The translations under genes were made by a program, and so were the position numbers. This document shows, one piece after another, positions 32,328 through 32,580 of a stretch of DNA of 32,580 nucleotides; positions within the stretch are counted from its first letter, which is position 1, and each line of letters begins with the position of its first letter. The notes under the pieces are model-generated. The model worked only from the letters and a program-made list of their open reading frames with translations, was not told the DNA's origin and ran no database searches. This DNA is from Caldilineaceae bacterium (GTDB taxonomy: Bacteria; Chloroflexota; Anaerolineae; Caldilineales; Caldilineaceae): the NCBI GenBank assembly GCA_026645575.1, contig JAPKMW010000116.1, positions 1-32,580 on the forward strand. The letters are read 5' to 3'.

Positions 32328-32580
32328 CGGACACGCGCTGCGCCAACAGCGCCCGGCGCCCGGTGGCCAGCTTTACCAACGTTTGCTGCACCTGGGCTTG
32401 CACGGTTGCGGACGGCGGTTGGCCGCCGCTGGTGGCGATCAGCCGTGCGGCCAACCGCGGGTTGACCGGCAGCAGCGCCGCCAGCAAGTCGTCCATGGCC
32501 GGCATCATCCCGGCCAGGAGGACAAAGGTCTCTTCCCAGCCGCTGGGCTTGCTCCAATCTTGCGGCCAATAGGTGCGTAG
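32314..32580 (-). pseudogene. C-terminal part of NACHT/STAND-type protein, frame-broken from SUMF1 domain
   Basis: Open from the window edge to TGA 32316-32314. It reads WEETFVLLAGMMPAMDDLLA, NPRLAARLIATSG and ALLAQR, a pattern typical of the helical repeats that follow NACHT ATPase domains in STAND proteins. It overlaps the SUMF1 frame by 14 nt in a different frame. The usual linker (LGDPRPGV...WVPV) between the two parts is missing. The N-terminal part lies outside the window. Confidence 0.65.

Overview
The window reads as a piece of a Chloroflexota genome (Anaerolineae/Caldilineae-like). This is inferred from moderate-to-high GC, a eukaryote-like phosphofructokinase, many stand-alone Uma2, Rpn and PD-(D/E)XK nuclease genes, a NACHT/SUMF1 gene, and abundant intergenic palindromes. 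The lineage was not tested by any search. No rRNA, tRNA, CRISPR array or classical insertion sequence was seen.

Left part (1-13.5 kb). A 6-phosphofructokinase gene runs off the left edge. It is divergent from a unit made of a metallo-beta-lactamase-fold hydrolase, a membrane-anchored TPR protein and a very large multi-pass protein with an ILEI/FAM3-like C-terminus. A surface-sugar block follows: Gfo/Idh/MocA dehydrogenase, DegT-type aminotransferase, GT2 glycosyltransferase and GNAT acetyltransferase. An Rpn-type nuclease gene is wedged inside this block. Next come a Uma2 nuclease and a PYROXD2/phytoene-desaturase-like flavoprotein.

Middle (13.5-19.1 kb). On the minus strand lie a FixH/YtkA-like cytochrome c membrane protein and an ECF sigma factor overlapping a membrane protein with a duplicated C-terminal domain (a probable anti-sigma factor). 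On the plus strand lie a methyltransferase and a GT-C-like membrane protein gene cut by one in-frame TAA.

Right part (19.2-27.4 kb, all minus). A catabolic-looking operon holds hydantoinase/oxoprolinase, Gfo/Idh oxidoreductase, two DUF917 proteins and an alkaline-phosphatase-superfamily phosphodiesterase. A two-gene Septu-like defence cassette (PtuA-type ATPase plus PtuB-type HNH nuclease) sits between the two DUF917 genes. It has a strong hairpin terminator on its upstream side and an 11-bp direct repeat on both sides.

Far right (27.4-32.6 kb). This is a decaying nuclease-rich accessory zone: an AAA/PD-(D/E)XK protein, a truncated DUF234-type ATPase abutting a perfect 40-bp palindrome, an HNH nuclease gene broken by one amber codon and coupled to a small RHH-like protein, a divergent 85-residue protein, an inverted-repeat cluster, and a SUMF1 gene frame-broken from its NACHT-type upstream part.

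The most interesting points are the Septu-like insertion, the repeated single-codon or frame breaks, the perfect palindrome at a gene truncation, and repeats captured as coding loops.
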